Shown: in pieces, positions 34,452 to 45,426 of the stretch | How the letters are laid out: each line of letters begins with the position of its first letter | Numbering within the stretch: position 1 is the stretch's first letter | NCBI GenBank assembly: GCA_006386115.1 | Contig: VFIW01000068.1 | Coordinates: 1 to 64,000 of the forward strand | Reading direction: 5' to 3' | From: Globisporangium splendens | Lineage: Eukaryota > Oomycota > Peronosporomycetes > Pythiales > Pythiaceae | Length of the DNA: 64,000 bases | The notes under the pieces: model-generated | Told to the model about the DNA's origin: nothing | The model's input: the letters and a program-made list of their open reading frames with translations, nothing else | The model's database searches: none | Translations under genes and position numbers: made by a program

Positions 34452-37400
34452 TTAGCTAAACAGGTGGGACAGGATATGGATGGTGTTGTCAATGCGCTTG
34501 AAGTTGCTGTTCAAGCAGAACTGGATGGCGTGCTCGAAGCTTTCGCACGCGAGTTCATCCGGAAGCTCGGGCGCCATCGCCATCACGAGATGGTTGATGT
34601 CGTCACGACCAGTCAATTCCGGCATGTCAGCAGGGACCATCAGCAGCAACAGCGACACGAGCAAGTGCATGTGCTTGCGGACAATCAGGAAAGCCTTGGT
34701 GCACGTATCCACGAACTTTCGGAACTCATTGGACTCCGTCCCGCCAAGTACGTGGGCCATTTCCTTTGTGAACACAAACGGAGTTCGCTCACGTCGGACA
34801 CCCATCTGATACTTGAAGTGGCCAAGGAAGTGACCGAAATCGATGTGAAAGTATCGACCATTCGAGCCAATCTGTGGAGAACAAAGAGAGAAGCACACAG
34901 TTAGACAGACGCCAGGACAGAGTCAGAAACAAACGTATTTGCAAGCGTACCATAATGTTGTCGTTGTGACGATCACCAATACCAAGGACGCACGTTGCAA
35001 CACAGTAGCCGGCACACGAGCGACGGAAAAGATCCACTGCAGATTTATTGCTCTTTGGGTCAGGATTGTTCGCGCGAATCCACTCGGAGAAACTAGGATC
35101 CTTGAAAGCACCCAACACACCAACACGCTTGTGCACATCGGCCGTTGTCACCGAGTTTGGAACGATCTGCAAGATACCCGTCATCGGCGAAGTCGCGACA
35201 CACTTGTATGGCTCCATCGCAAGGTCCAAGCCTTCATCGCGCCACATTTCATCCATCAGACGGATCAGCTGGAGAGTCAAGCAGTCTTGACGAACATCAT
35301 CTCCAGCCTTGAACATCACTGTGACAGGGTCACCGCCCTCCTCTGCGTTCTCAAACACAAGCCACAGTGGCTTCTTTGCAGAATCCATGACGCGGCATTT
35401 GTTGACAAGGATTTTTCCCACTTCGACACGGGGATCGATTGGCAACTGAAAGGAGCTCGGCAACACTTCGTTCAGCGCCGAGAGCCCTTCACGCATTACA
35501 CGCTTCATTTCCTCTCCTCCTTCGCGCTTCTTCGCCTTCACGCTTTGGCAGATTCGCTCAAACATTCCGTCAGCAGCGAAGAGCTTGTCTTGCAGTTTCA
35601 GAATCGCACGCATTTTGTGGCTGCAGACATCCAGGTACGCATTCAGGATAGTACCGTAGCGTTCGCGGTACTGTGGGTTATGCGACTCCACTTTCATGGC
35701 CCAGAAAAGATCAAAACCGATCTGGTTCGGGTTCTTGATCGCACGCTCGATCAATAACAGTGACAATGCTGACACGTGGTGGTTCTCGAACTTGATAGCT
35801 TGAACAAGCTGCGGCAAGAAGTAGCTAAACGTCGTATCAGCCATCTTCGCCAGTTGGTCGACAGCGAACTGGCGGAGGTTCTCGTTCGAAAATTCTCCAT
35901 TCAGGAACTCAATGTAGGCAGCAGGGTGTTCTGGAACGGACCAACGGAAAAGAAGAGACAAAGCTTCTTCGGCTTCGAACTTGTCATCCCAGTGCACGCA
36001 CGAAAGGACGCGAGGCAACGCGGCAGGAATTTCGATGAACTCCTCGCGGTGTTTCCACATCTGGGCTTTCTGATATGGGCTCAAACGGAACAAAGGATCG
36101 AGCAAGATAACCTTACGCAGGTCGGACAACACGCCTTCAGTTCCACGAGCTGAGGAGCTGTTTCCACTGCTGCGGGCCATTGAGTCACGGCGCATATCCT
36201 GAGCAAAATTCTCCAGGATATTCTTTCCGGCGGTCTCCTCCGCGTTATTATCTGCCTCGCACGGAGCGAACGATGGTGGCTTCACGGAGACATCTGACAC
36301 GGAACCACTGTCGTAGTTTTCTTCGGTCTTCGAGACAGTGTGGATGGCAAGCATCCATTCCTCCCGTTCTTGCTTCGTTTCAGCCAACATGATGTAGTCA
36401 CGAGACGAGTTTTGCGGGCGAACCTTGAAGCACCACGTTTGACGGACTTTTCGTGTTCCTTTGTTTACAGGTGCCGTGGTGTATTGCTCGTTCATATCAT
36501 CAGCAGGCATGACTGAGCAATTGCGGAGGGGAATGATCTTTCGAGGAGCAGTCTCGTCATCCGCGTAACTCAAAGTGCAGGTGCTTTGATCCACGACAAA
36601 CCAGCGTCTTCTCCAGCGCGTCCATTTCGCAGCAAAGCCAACTTTTTGCAGCCAGCCTTCCTTCCAAAGCATCTCGGCCCGATTCAGCTGGACAATCGAA
36701 TGCCGCTCGAAGCGCTCGCCCATGTTGTTCGAGGAGTCCATCACGCTCCAGTCGAATTTAACTGGACTGTCGAACTTGTAAAACTCGACGTGAATCATCG
36801 GTTCGCTTGGGATCACGACATGCGGAACTGGACCTTGAATGCAGGTGTGCAAATTGTTGTGCATGTGGACATGCTGCGTGCCTTGAGTCAAGGTACCATC
36901 CACTTCAAATGCGTTGATACCGGTACACAACATTCTCTCTTCAGTAGTGTCGATGTTGTTCGCCGACGCCCCGATCACCTTCTTCACACCCAAAACAGTC
37001 AGCTGAATGCGCATCGATCGCGTAATGTTCGACACACTAATGTTGAACTTATGCCAAACTGAGTCAGGCCACTCAGCGTAGATCAAATCGTTCCGCTGAG
37101 CCTTCAAACGAACGTCGGCCGTATCGATTTGTCCTCCTTCCAGCAACTGACCACCATCGTACAGTTCAATGCGGACGATGACGCTCGAACTTGTCAGTGG
37201 GATATGCTGAACGGACGCTTCTTCGCTTGTTCTCTTCGAGACGCAAGTCGTACGAGGAATGTTCAAGACACGATGAATGCGAATTGCGAACGGCTGGTGA
37301 ATGGATCCACTTGGAATGACACTGCTTCTCTCATACGATGGTCGCTCCCAGTCATCACCCAACGTGGTCATCTGCAAATTGCTGTTTCGTTCGCTATCCC

Positions 37401-38616
37401 ACAACTCCGCAAATTGACTCGAGATGTCGTTACCAGAATCCGTGCGCATATTGAGGTTGCGCATGACCGTCTCCTGAATGACGGACTCATGGATCACCGT
37501 CAATCGGATCGTCTTCTTCGTCAACAAGCACTCACGAACATGGACGTACTCGTTCATGACACGGAAACGATCGATCAGGTAATCGCGAGACCCAGTAATC
37601 TTCAACAGATACTTACTCGGATCGTAAGGGCGCAGAGGAGCAGCATCCAGCGCTTGCTTGTAACAGTTGAAAATGTGCTCCACGATTTCTCCAACAGTGT
37701 CGCCCGTCGCAATGACCATTCGCACGTCCGTAATAGCCTGTGCGCTCACTTCTTGCAGTTGGAACATACGCTTGTACGTAATGTGGACGGCGTTGTACTT
37801 CACCACGCCACACAAGACCTTCAGCCAGCGTTGGTAATCCTGCTCCGATTCCGCAGCAATCACCCACGTACGCGCAGTGGTAACCATGTGGATTCCAAAC
37901 GGTTCCGATTTATTTTCCATTGGCTGCAACGACGACACACGATCGAGGTCAATCGAACCACGCTCGTAAGCTTTCTTCTCAGCAGCGCTCAACGGGATGC
38001 CAGACTTCTTTTCAGGTTTCTTCTTGTAGTACGACAACACCGTGCCATTGAGTTCCATGTACCGACGCTTGAACGATCGATTCTTCTCTCCTTTCTTTCG
38101 AAGAAAGCCCGAGATGAACGTCGACTCCACAGTCGAAGTCACGTTATTGTCCGAGATGATCAGGTTCGCTGGAATTCTGGCCACAGCTTTCAGCGGCGTG
38201 ATCAATGCAAGTTGGTTGTTGGTGCTGTGCGCCACCCAATCACCTTCGTCGACTTTGTACTCAGGCGTGTTGGCACGCACTTCCAACTCGGCTGGCGAGA
38301 TTTCTTCGTGCGCCTTTTTCAATTGTTGACCGACTGCTCGACGGAAGTACAGCGATTCCTTCGAGTGAATCAGATCCGGGACTGGCTGCCAGCGCTTGTC
38401 ATCTCCGTTTGCAAGGCCCGCCTTCGCATATGGGTTCAGCGATTCAAACGACGGCACGAGCGAGTTGTCGACGTTGATCACACTGCTGCTCGATCCCGAA
38501 AAGATGGAAGCCCCCATGGACGAACTCTTCGACGACAGCGTGCTGTTCCGCGCCGACAACGGACCGTTTTTCGACGCCGTCGAGTACATTTGATGCGGGT
38601 TTACAGAGTACGACAT
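34452..38616 (-). CDS. Phosphatidylinositol 3-kinase with Ras-binding domain and two PH domains
   Basis: Two exons (38616-34951, 34871-34452) give 1361 residues. Domains in order: Ser-rich N-terminus; PH1 (about 166-275, starting FISGFLRKKG); PI3K-type Ras-binding domain (about 275-385); C2-like (about 438-610); PH2 (about 647-758, starting EGWLQKVGFAAKW); helical PIK domain (about 835-990); catalytic domain (about 1062-1360) with GDDVRQDCL, catalytic loop GIGDRHNDNI (Asp about 1217) and activation HIDFGHFLG (DFG about 1233). The RBD places it near class I enzymes, which make PtdIns(3,4,5)P3 at the plasma membrane. Animal class I p110 subunits carry no PH domains, so this architecture is lineage-specific. 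No p85-binding segment is recognisable. The single intron falls between the catalytic loop and DFG. Confidence 0.92.
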
Positions 38617-40164
38617 CTACACAGCGATTTTCATTTTCGAATGGAGAAAAAGTAAACAAAAAATAAGACACTCGTGAGATATTCGCCCACCCATCCACTC
38701 GATTTCCTATGTACCCACTCCCCCTTCCTATCATTGAACACAAAGAATTCCCACGATCGCACACCCCTCACACACACATGCATTCCCTGCTGGACGATCA
38801 CCGTGCAGGAAATGTGTCACTTCACGCACCTTGCCACTCAATTCGACCGAAGGAGAAGTGCGTTCGTTCTGCGATTTCCCTGAGCGCGTTGGTGCTTGGA
38901 TGTCGACACAAGGCCACTGAGCGCAGGCACAACAAAAGGCGCAACGCACACACTGTTCGACTGCGCCGCTTGCTTCGGGTCCGAATTCCGCACTGTGGGG
39001 GTCGATCAGCGGGCGCGCGCGGGGCGGACGGACGGACGGACGAGCGAGCGGACGAGCGGGTCGCCTGCCTCGTTCCTCTGGCTGCTCGCTTCTGCCGCAG
39101 AAGCGCACAATAAATGACTGAGGAGGAAAGGAACAGCACCCACGAGGAAGGCGTGCCAGCCGCGCACACGAGCGACAGAAGGAAGGAAAAGGGTCGGAGT
39201 GATGGTCGCGCGCATTCGCTAATTTTGTGGGTGGGTTTAGCTGGGGCTGACTGGATACACAAAATCTTCCTTCTGTTGTTGTGGGGGAAGGAAAATCAGG
39301 ATGTCGCCACAATCCAGGACGAGCAAGACCTGTGGAATTCGATGCCGAAACTATTTTCAGCCCTAGTCGCTGTATGGAATATCGCAGGTCTCAGGCGGGA
39401 CGACGTGGTTGGACGTAATCGAAATCGACAGCTTTTGGAGCCAGAATCGGGAGGGATGATCTCGCGTGCATGTAAGAAAATGGTTTGAACGGAACCTTGG
39501 AGTTGCATATCTTTGAAAACTGATGCATGCGAGCAGTCGCCTTTGCAAGCAGTCCTCTTGCCTGGAAGGAAAGCGAGATGGATTTTCATTCGGAACGTCG
39601 TGAGTGGGGGGTCTTTCCTCGCCGCGTTCCATGACGACACCGTCCACGCGCGCATATGCACGTTTGCATTTTTGCAGACGCTGGAGTGTGATTTGGCAGG
39701 AGCGCGTGGGTTGTACAGTAGGATTCTCCTGTGCCACTGGTGTGTGTGTGTGTGGTTTCAGGCTCGAGTCGCATCAGCAAGAGAGATGGAGCAATCACTG
39801 CTGTCCATCAGCCACAGGCGCATTACTCACCCTCCCTAACAATGGCCACTTGGTGTGATTTGAACCTGTTTTTTTGTGTGTGGCTGCTGAGAGATAGAAA
39901 CCTCTGTTTAGAAACCCTTTACACTTTTAATCAAAATGTCGTCAAGTCGACCACACTTTGCCAACGACAAGGTCTCTCTACTGGGTAGAGTTTAGAAGAC
40001 ATGTGTCCGTATTGCCAGGTTCCGATTTGGCATAAACTTGTGGAGGCTTTCTGGAATCTGAAACTGCCGAGGCAAAAACAGCCTGCATCATCTAAAAGGC
40101 TCACTGATTGCATGTCGAAGGAAAGCAAGAGCAGCCAACGCACAGCAAGACGGAGGGAGGAACC
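38617..40164. other. Long intergenic region, no supported gene
   Basis: 1.55 kb between the PI3-kinase start (-) and a tentative gene (+). It holds a GGAC/GAGC short tandem repeat near 39023-39060 and a (GT)n run near 39738-39753. Small ORFs on both strands lack motifs. Confidence 0.45.
39023..39060. repeat. GGAC-type short tandem repeat
   Basis: Successive GGAC units pass into GAGC/GGAC variants, giving imperfect tetranucleotide periodicity over roughly 38 nt. Confidence 0.75.
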
Positions 40165-41484
40165 ATGTGCGCCGATGCCATGCAGGAGCAAAATGCACCC
40201 ACGCTCTCCGCGAAACGCTTTCTCTGGTGGAATCGCACCTATGGACCCAAGTATCAAATCGCATCCCCGTCGTCAGTCTCGTCTCCAGCACATGAGCGCC
40301 ACAACAACGCAAGTGGTGCAGAGCCGTCCGCACGTCGTGTTCGCAAAGGTGAGGCCCGAACAGACCAGTTTAAATCATCTCTTGGCGCTGTCCTGATATC
40401 TGAACTGATTTGGCTTCTGGCACATTCACAAAACACTCGCATCCTTTCGTAAATCGCCGCTCAGATCTTTGTGAGTGCGCTCCTGATTTCCTTCCGCAGA
40501 AAGCTTGATTCGCCATTGATCTGAATGATAAAGTCTGACTGAGAGTGTTTTGATCGGACAGGGAGACCACAAGGTACATGAGCGCGGTTTACCCATCCTG
40601 TCGTCACGATGGATGCATTTTTGTTTGCACGCATGAGCCAAAGGGCTCAGAAATGATCATTTGCGTTTGTGTGAGAACAGCGAACTCCGCTGTATGTGGC
40701 GAGTTTTTTCGCGCGGTACGAGCTTGTCAAGTATTTCCTTGACAGAGGCGCAGACAAGTAAGAGATTGGATGCGTGTTGCGTCCTTGGAAGGGGGCTGAT
40801 CCAGATTTTGTGAATCCATTGGCATGGATACGTCCTGCACAAATGTACACACAGGAATCTTCGATGTGAAGGCTTTCGCCCTCTGAGTGTCGCTGGGTAC
40901 GGGCGAGACGACATTGTGGATCGCATGAAAGTAAAGTTTCTCCTAGGAGGTGAGCCAAATGCGTTTTTCTCGCTCGCAACACTGCATCACGCCGTTCAGC
41001 CGCTCTGACGCTTCTTCATCCTCCATGATTCGCAGAGGAAGCGTGTCCTCATGTGATCATTTGCACGGCCGATGATGCATCGATCAGCTCTTCCAGCGCA
41101 ACATTGCCAGCACCGGCACACTCCGACAAATGCTTGATCCGCTTGCACATCCACTTCAGCGAGCCCGTCGAAGACTTCATTGCCGACGACATCGCGATCT
41201 CGAATCCGTCTTGTTGCCACATCACTTCGTTCTCGATGCTCCGCAGTGACTTTTACCGCGTGGACCTCGCAGTGACCAGCGATTTTCGCCGCAGTGCTTC
41301 AAGCGACGGCAACTTCAGCGGCAACCACAACGAGTCTTCATCTCTTGTCGCACCTTCGCTCTACGTTGAAGTACCGGAAGGTGTCGCGCGGCGTCTGCAC
41401 ACTGCGCAGGTCTTCAATTCGCGCTCGAACCGCTTTGTGCTGCTATTCCCAACCGCACCTAACAGCATAGCAGTCGAGCATTAG
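40165..41484 (+). CDS. Hypothetical protein with bacterial-type Ig-like fold (tentative)
   Basis: Two exons, 40165-40348 and 41036-41484, join in phase (K|GAGGAA) to 210 residues across a 687-nt intron, unusually long for this window; intermediate exons may have been missed. Exon 2 reads like one Ig-like unit of the kind found in bacterial adhesin repeats: a strand pair (IHFSEPVEDFIADDI), ITSFS, YRVDLAV, then SLYVEVPEGVARRLHTAQ. No signal peptide is visible. Exon 1 has no recognisable domain and is the least certain part. It may be a relic of a longer secreted protein. Confidence 0.4.
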
Positions 41485-42372
41485 ATCCAGAAACGCGGGC
41501 GTGAACGAACACCGCGCTTTGCCCCAGTTTATACAACCTTTCCATGCTTCTTCGAAGATCCGGTGGCGTCATCGTCGCGTGGCACCCAGCGGTTGGCCGG
41601 TCGTATGTAATAGAGAGCGGATGGATAGAGAGTGGCTGCGCGCGCGTTGCTCCCAAACAAGCTGCTTCCAGCGTCATCCTCGGCATTCAGTCTCATCGTC
41701 GTCGGTGTCACACCATGCACACGGTCTTTTCTCTCTCTTTCCTTCTTTTTTCCCGCCAAAAACAGTCTACAGGCTTTCCGCTGGCTGAAAAGATGCATTA
41801 TTTTAACTTTATGGCCAATGAGATGAGTGTGGGATGTGCCCTAAGCGCCGTTTTTGTCGCTGGCTGGGCGGGCTGAACAGATCGACAACCAATTGCGGAT
41901 TAGAACGAGGCGGGGCGACGCCGCTGCAACGAACCAACGCAAACAAGCAAGGAACCGACTGTGTGAGCCTCGTGCAGCAGCTTTTTATCCGCGAAAACCA
42001 CCCTCTGAAACGACCACATGGCGCGAGTCGGAGTCGAGGTCATCCCCCCTGTCTTGCACTTTGCATCGACCGCGAAAACCGAGCGAGAGGTTTAGAGGTT
42101 TAGAGAAGAGGAAGGGATGCTGCTGTCCCGCCCCTTTCTTTTCTGTGCGGTGGCGGCTGTGGAATTAATAGGGCTGGAGTGAGTGATGCCATCTATTCTT
42201 TGCCCTTTTTGGCGGGTTCGTCTGTAGGTAGAGAACGCCGGCAAGTGGTCGTTCGCATGCGAGAGAGAAGAGACCGCTCACTCGCTTCTTTCCTTCGCCT
42301 CCGACGTCGCGCCAGCGCAAAGAGCCGCACAAGCTATTCCTCCTTCCCCCCCTTCAGTCTCCCCCCCCCAAG
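41485..42372. other. Intergenic region upstream of the small VRW-motif gene
   Basis: 888 nt with short ORFs only. A pyrimidine-rich stretch (CTTCCCCCCCTTCAGTCTCC) directly precedes the next ATG and probably marks its 5' leader. Confidence 0.45.
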
Positions 42373-42801
42373 ATGACGGTCAAGAAGTGCGTGCGCTGGT
42401 CGACGGTCACCGTGTATGAGTTCGGCGTCGGCATCGGCGGCAGCGCGATCCCCAAGCGCGGCGGTCCTTCGATCGGACTCGCGCGGAAACCCAAGAAAGT
42501 ATGGAGCTCGACGCTTGACGAAGTGTGTGCCGCGGCCGCTGCTACGGACGATGAGGAAGAGCTCGACGCTGGGATGGAGCGCAATGATAAAAGCAAGCGC
42601 CAGGATATCGATGTGACCCGGAAGCCGCAGCGATTACCACGGCGCCGCAAAGTGCGGTGGCTCAAGCCCCTCGAGCGCGTCACGATGCTCACGAAGGCCG
42701 GGTGCAGCGAGAAGAAGATCTACCGCATGATGATGGAGTGTTCGGAAATCGCCATGTCCAGGCGCCTGAGTCTCTGTGTCGACCGCGGCGTGTCTGCGTA
42801 G
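42373..42801 (+). CDS. Small conserved protein with VRW..VTVYEF..GG motif
   Basis: A single-exon ORF of 142 residues. The N-terminus (VRWSTVTVYEFGVGIGG, then PKRGGPSIGL) resembles a short motif shared by animal CSRNP/AXUD1 nuclear proteins and by many stramenopile proteins beginning SVxFxxVxIREY. The rest is Lys/Arg-rich (PRRRKVRWLKPLERV) with an acidic patch. A nuclear location is likely from composition; function is unknown. The ATG is preceded by a pyrimidine-rich leader, and GC-rich third positions support coding. Confidence 0.65.
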   Translation: MTVKKCVRWSTVTVYEFGVGIGGSAIPKRGGPSIGLARKPKKVWSSTLDEVCAAAAATDDEEELDAGMERNDKSKRQDIDVTRKPQRLPRRRKVRWLKPLERVTMLTKAGCSEKKIYRMMMECSEIAMSRRLSLCVDRGVSA

Positions 42802-43476
42802 ATGAAGGCGGTCGCGGTTGCCGAGTCCTCTCCCCCTCCTTCCGACTATTTATCCAGTGTACCATCTAGATAGAAGTGCTTCGTTTTATTTCCCTCCTTC
42901 CCCAGCTTTTCCTCGTGACGGAGCGCGTACACAAGCAAGCAGCAAAAAAAGCAAAGCTCAAGAGGCCTCCAAGTGCATCGTTCCTGTGGCGTCAGTTGAA
43001 AGCTCGGTCCTATTTGTAAGAAGACAACAAAGATGAAATCCTCAAGCGATATATATATATGTGTGTATGTGTGTCTTCATTCCTTTTGCCATATATTTGA
43101 CAGGGGTGTCGTCGATTCGAACCGATAGGCGGCGTTCATTGTGGCGAATAAATGTGCGCCTACTGAAGAGATATCATGGGAAACACCAGCAAAACCCTCG
43201 GCATTTAGCCTCGACACACGATCTTCCTCCGGTGTGTGGAGTCATGAGATTTTATTATTTCCAGGTTTCGCCGCCACCTAAGAATAGGCGGTCGGAGTGT
43301 GTGAAAATCCCCCGTGCATGCGTGCAGCAAGGAAGACCTGATGCAGACAGGGAGCGCTAAAGATAGTCCCAGTGAAGTCATTCTCGGAAGCCGTCGCGTG
43401 CATATCGCGGCGCCTAAACCACCAGCGGAGCATCTGTGTGTGTGTGCATGCCTTGAGGCAAGAAGACGCTCCTCCG
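42802..43476. other. Intergenic region with (AT)n(GT)n microsatellite
   Basis: 675 nt. At about 43050-43074 an AT run passes into GT repeats. No other feature is supported. Confidence 0.5.
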
Positions 43477-45107
43477 ATGTCGCTGTACACGCTGAAGCAG
43501 CTGCTGAATGACTGCAGCACGCGGATGCCGCGCACCAAGTGCGCCGCCGACAAGAAACGCGAGACGCTCGAAGACATTTGGCGCGCGTTCAACGACTGGA
43601 TCCAGTCGCGTTTCGACATGGGAAAGGTGAGACTGCTTGGCTATAGATGGCGTTATCTACTCATCTTGAATCATGGACTAACGTGAGCAACTTGTCTCTG
43701 TCTATTAGGGGGTGCACATCGCGGCGTTTGCATCCATTAGCTGGGAAACCTGCACCAATTCGCGGAACCAGCCAAAGATGCGACCCGTGTTCCTGCTTTC
43801 CGACACATTTATCCAGACGTACGGGCTGCAGCAGCGCAAATCGCTCACACCACCGGTGCTCGCGTCTCTGGAAGAGATCAATTTCACGAAAATTGCCATC
43901 AAGTTCTCGCGAAGCTTAACCAAAGACCTCGTGTTCAGCGGCGTCCGCGACCTGCTGCAGCGCATCGGTGAGGTCGCGGGCACGGGCGCGGCGCTCTCGA
44001 TCGCGTTCAACTTTGGGCGTTTGATCGCGAAGAACCGGTGCGTGTCCATGGTGTTCGACCCGATGAAGTTCCCGCGCGCTCGAGGACGAAATCGCGCGGT
44101 CTATGCTCGGGAGTCCGCCGTCGTTGTTGGGCAACCTCGCGGACTTGGAGATTCCTCTAGAAGATGTTGTCGACTACGTCAACTTTAACCCCGAAGACCA
44201 TCGACGAAGCGACAAGGAGCGCGCGCAGGTGGCGACGGTCACTTTCATGAACGAGCCGTTTCTCGAAGCGTTCCCAACGAGTCGAAGCAACCCGGAAAAC
44301 GTGATTTCGTGTCTTGATACGACGAGCCTTGAAGATGAGCTCCAGATGCACGATTTGCTGCTCTCGCCTGGTCGCGACAGGGAGAATCCGGTCATGGAGT
44401 CCGCGTTCAAGCGTCATGTGTCCACATTGGCCGAAGAAGTCGACTTGGAAGCCAAGTACGCACACGATGTGCAACTGCAGCAGCGGCGCGATGTCGAGAC
44501 GATCGCGCTGGAGAACAAGATGCGCCGCATGTGCGCCGAGGACATGCAGCGCCACTTGCAACAGCAGATGGAACATCGACGTAAAGCGCGGTCCAGCGAG
44601 CGCAACGAGCAGAAAATGATCGATTCATCCGCGAGTTCATTTTACTGCGACGGTGAGCAAACACGGCTCGGATACGACGACAAGGAGTACTTGCAGAAAA
44701 ACAAAATGGACCTGAAGGAGCAATTGCTCGGCCAGATCAGCTCTAAGGCGCAGGAGCGTGTGTCCAACCGCGAGAAGAACCTCCTGGACGACAAGGTGTT
44801 TCTGCGCCGACTGCGCGACGAGATGGACTCGATCGAGCAAAAGCAGCTCTAGGACCGCGACGAGCTCCGCAAGACGGTCACCGAGTCGTGGCGGCGTGAC
44901 GCGACCATGAAGAAGCTCGTCGAGACCAAGAAGAAACAGCGCGCTGCTGAGCAGATCCATCGCGACGTAGTGGCGCCTGGCAAAGGAGGCGCCTACTACG
45001 GGGGTTACTGCCCGCATCTCCCGCAGCCCTCGACGCCGCGCTTCAACATGATGGTCGCCGACACCGACTTCTCGGTCGGATTCGACATCCGATCCGTTTG
45101 TGACTGA
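43477..45107 (+). pseudogene. CCDC81: CCDC81-like HU-domain protein, disrupted reading frame
   Basis: Exon 1 (43477-43626) and exon 2 (43709-45107) encode a protein recognisable as CCDC81 family: RPVFLLSDTFIQTYGL, a second HU-like domain ending VSMVFDPMKF, then a long coiled coil rich in Glu/Lys/Arg/Gln. CCDC81 proteins are centrosome/cilium associated, fitting a zoospore-forming organism. Two lesions interrupt it. Near 44080 the GC run in CCCGCGCGCTCGAGG is two bases short, so the frame shifts and would stop near 44186; the stray exon-2 copy at 25.07 kb keeps the two bases. An in-frame TAG lies at 44850-44852, after which the coiled coil continues to 45107. No intron with correct phase removes either. 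It may be a pseudogene, a population allele or base-call errors. Confidence 0.75.
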
Positions 45108-45426
45108 GGATATGAATACGAATCTAACATAATGTCAACATAAATCTTCAATAGAACTAATGGCAATGACTACAGCTCAATGTGCCAAGCGCACTGCTGC
45201 GAATATGATGAGATGGTCACTTGGAAAAGAAGATGTGAATCAGAGGAGCGTAAGCAAAGAGAGCCACGAAGGAAAACACAATGCAAGAACACAAAATAAT
45301 AGTTATGAATTAATGGGAAAACAAGCCATCTTCAGTCGATTCTGCTTATAGCATGCACGTTAAAATGAGAGAATGAAGAAAAAAAAAAAGAGGTCATGGC
45401 TTTGTGTGCGTGAGAGCGCAGCGCAT

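Noticed and set aside
37129..38655. 508-codon ORF on + strand
   Set aside because: Antisense shadow of the PI3-kinase N-terminal half; no domain, composition (His/Arg/Val-rich) typical of antisense frames.
43112..43125. T-loop-like GATTCGAACC suggesting a tRNA
   Set aside because: No matching acceptor stem, D-arm or anticodon arm on either strand.
44039..44160. GTGCGT...CTAG as an intron removing the CCDC81 frameshift
   Set aside because: The phases do not match, and the interval encodes sequence conserved in the stray copy at 25 kb.
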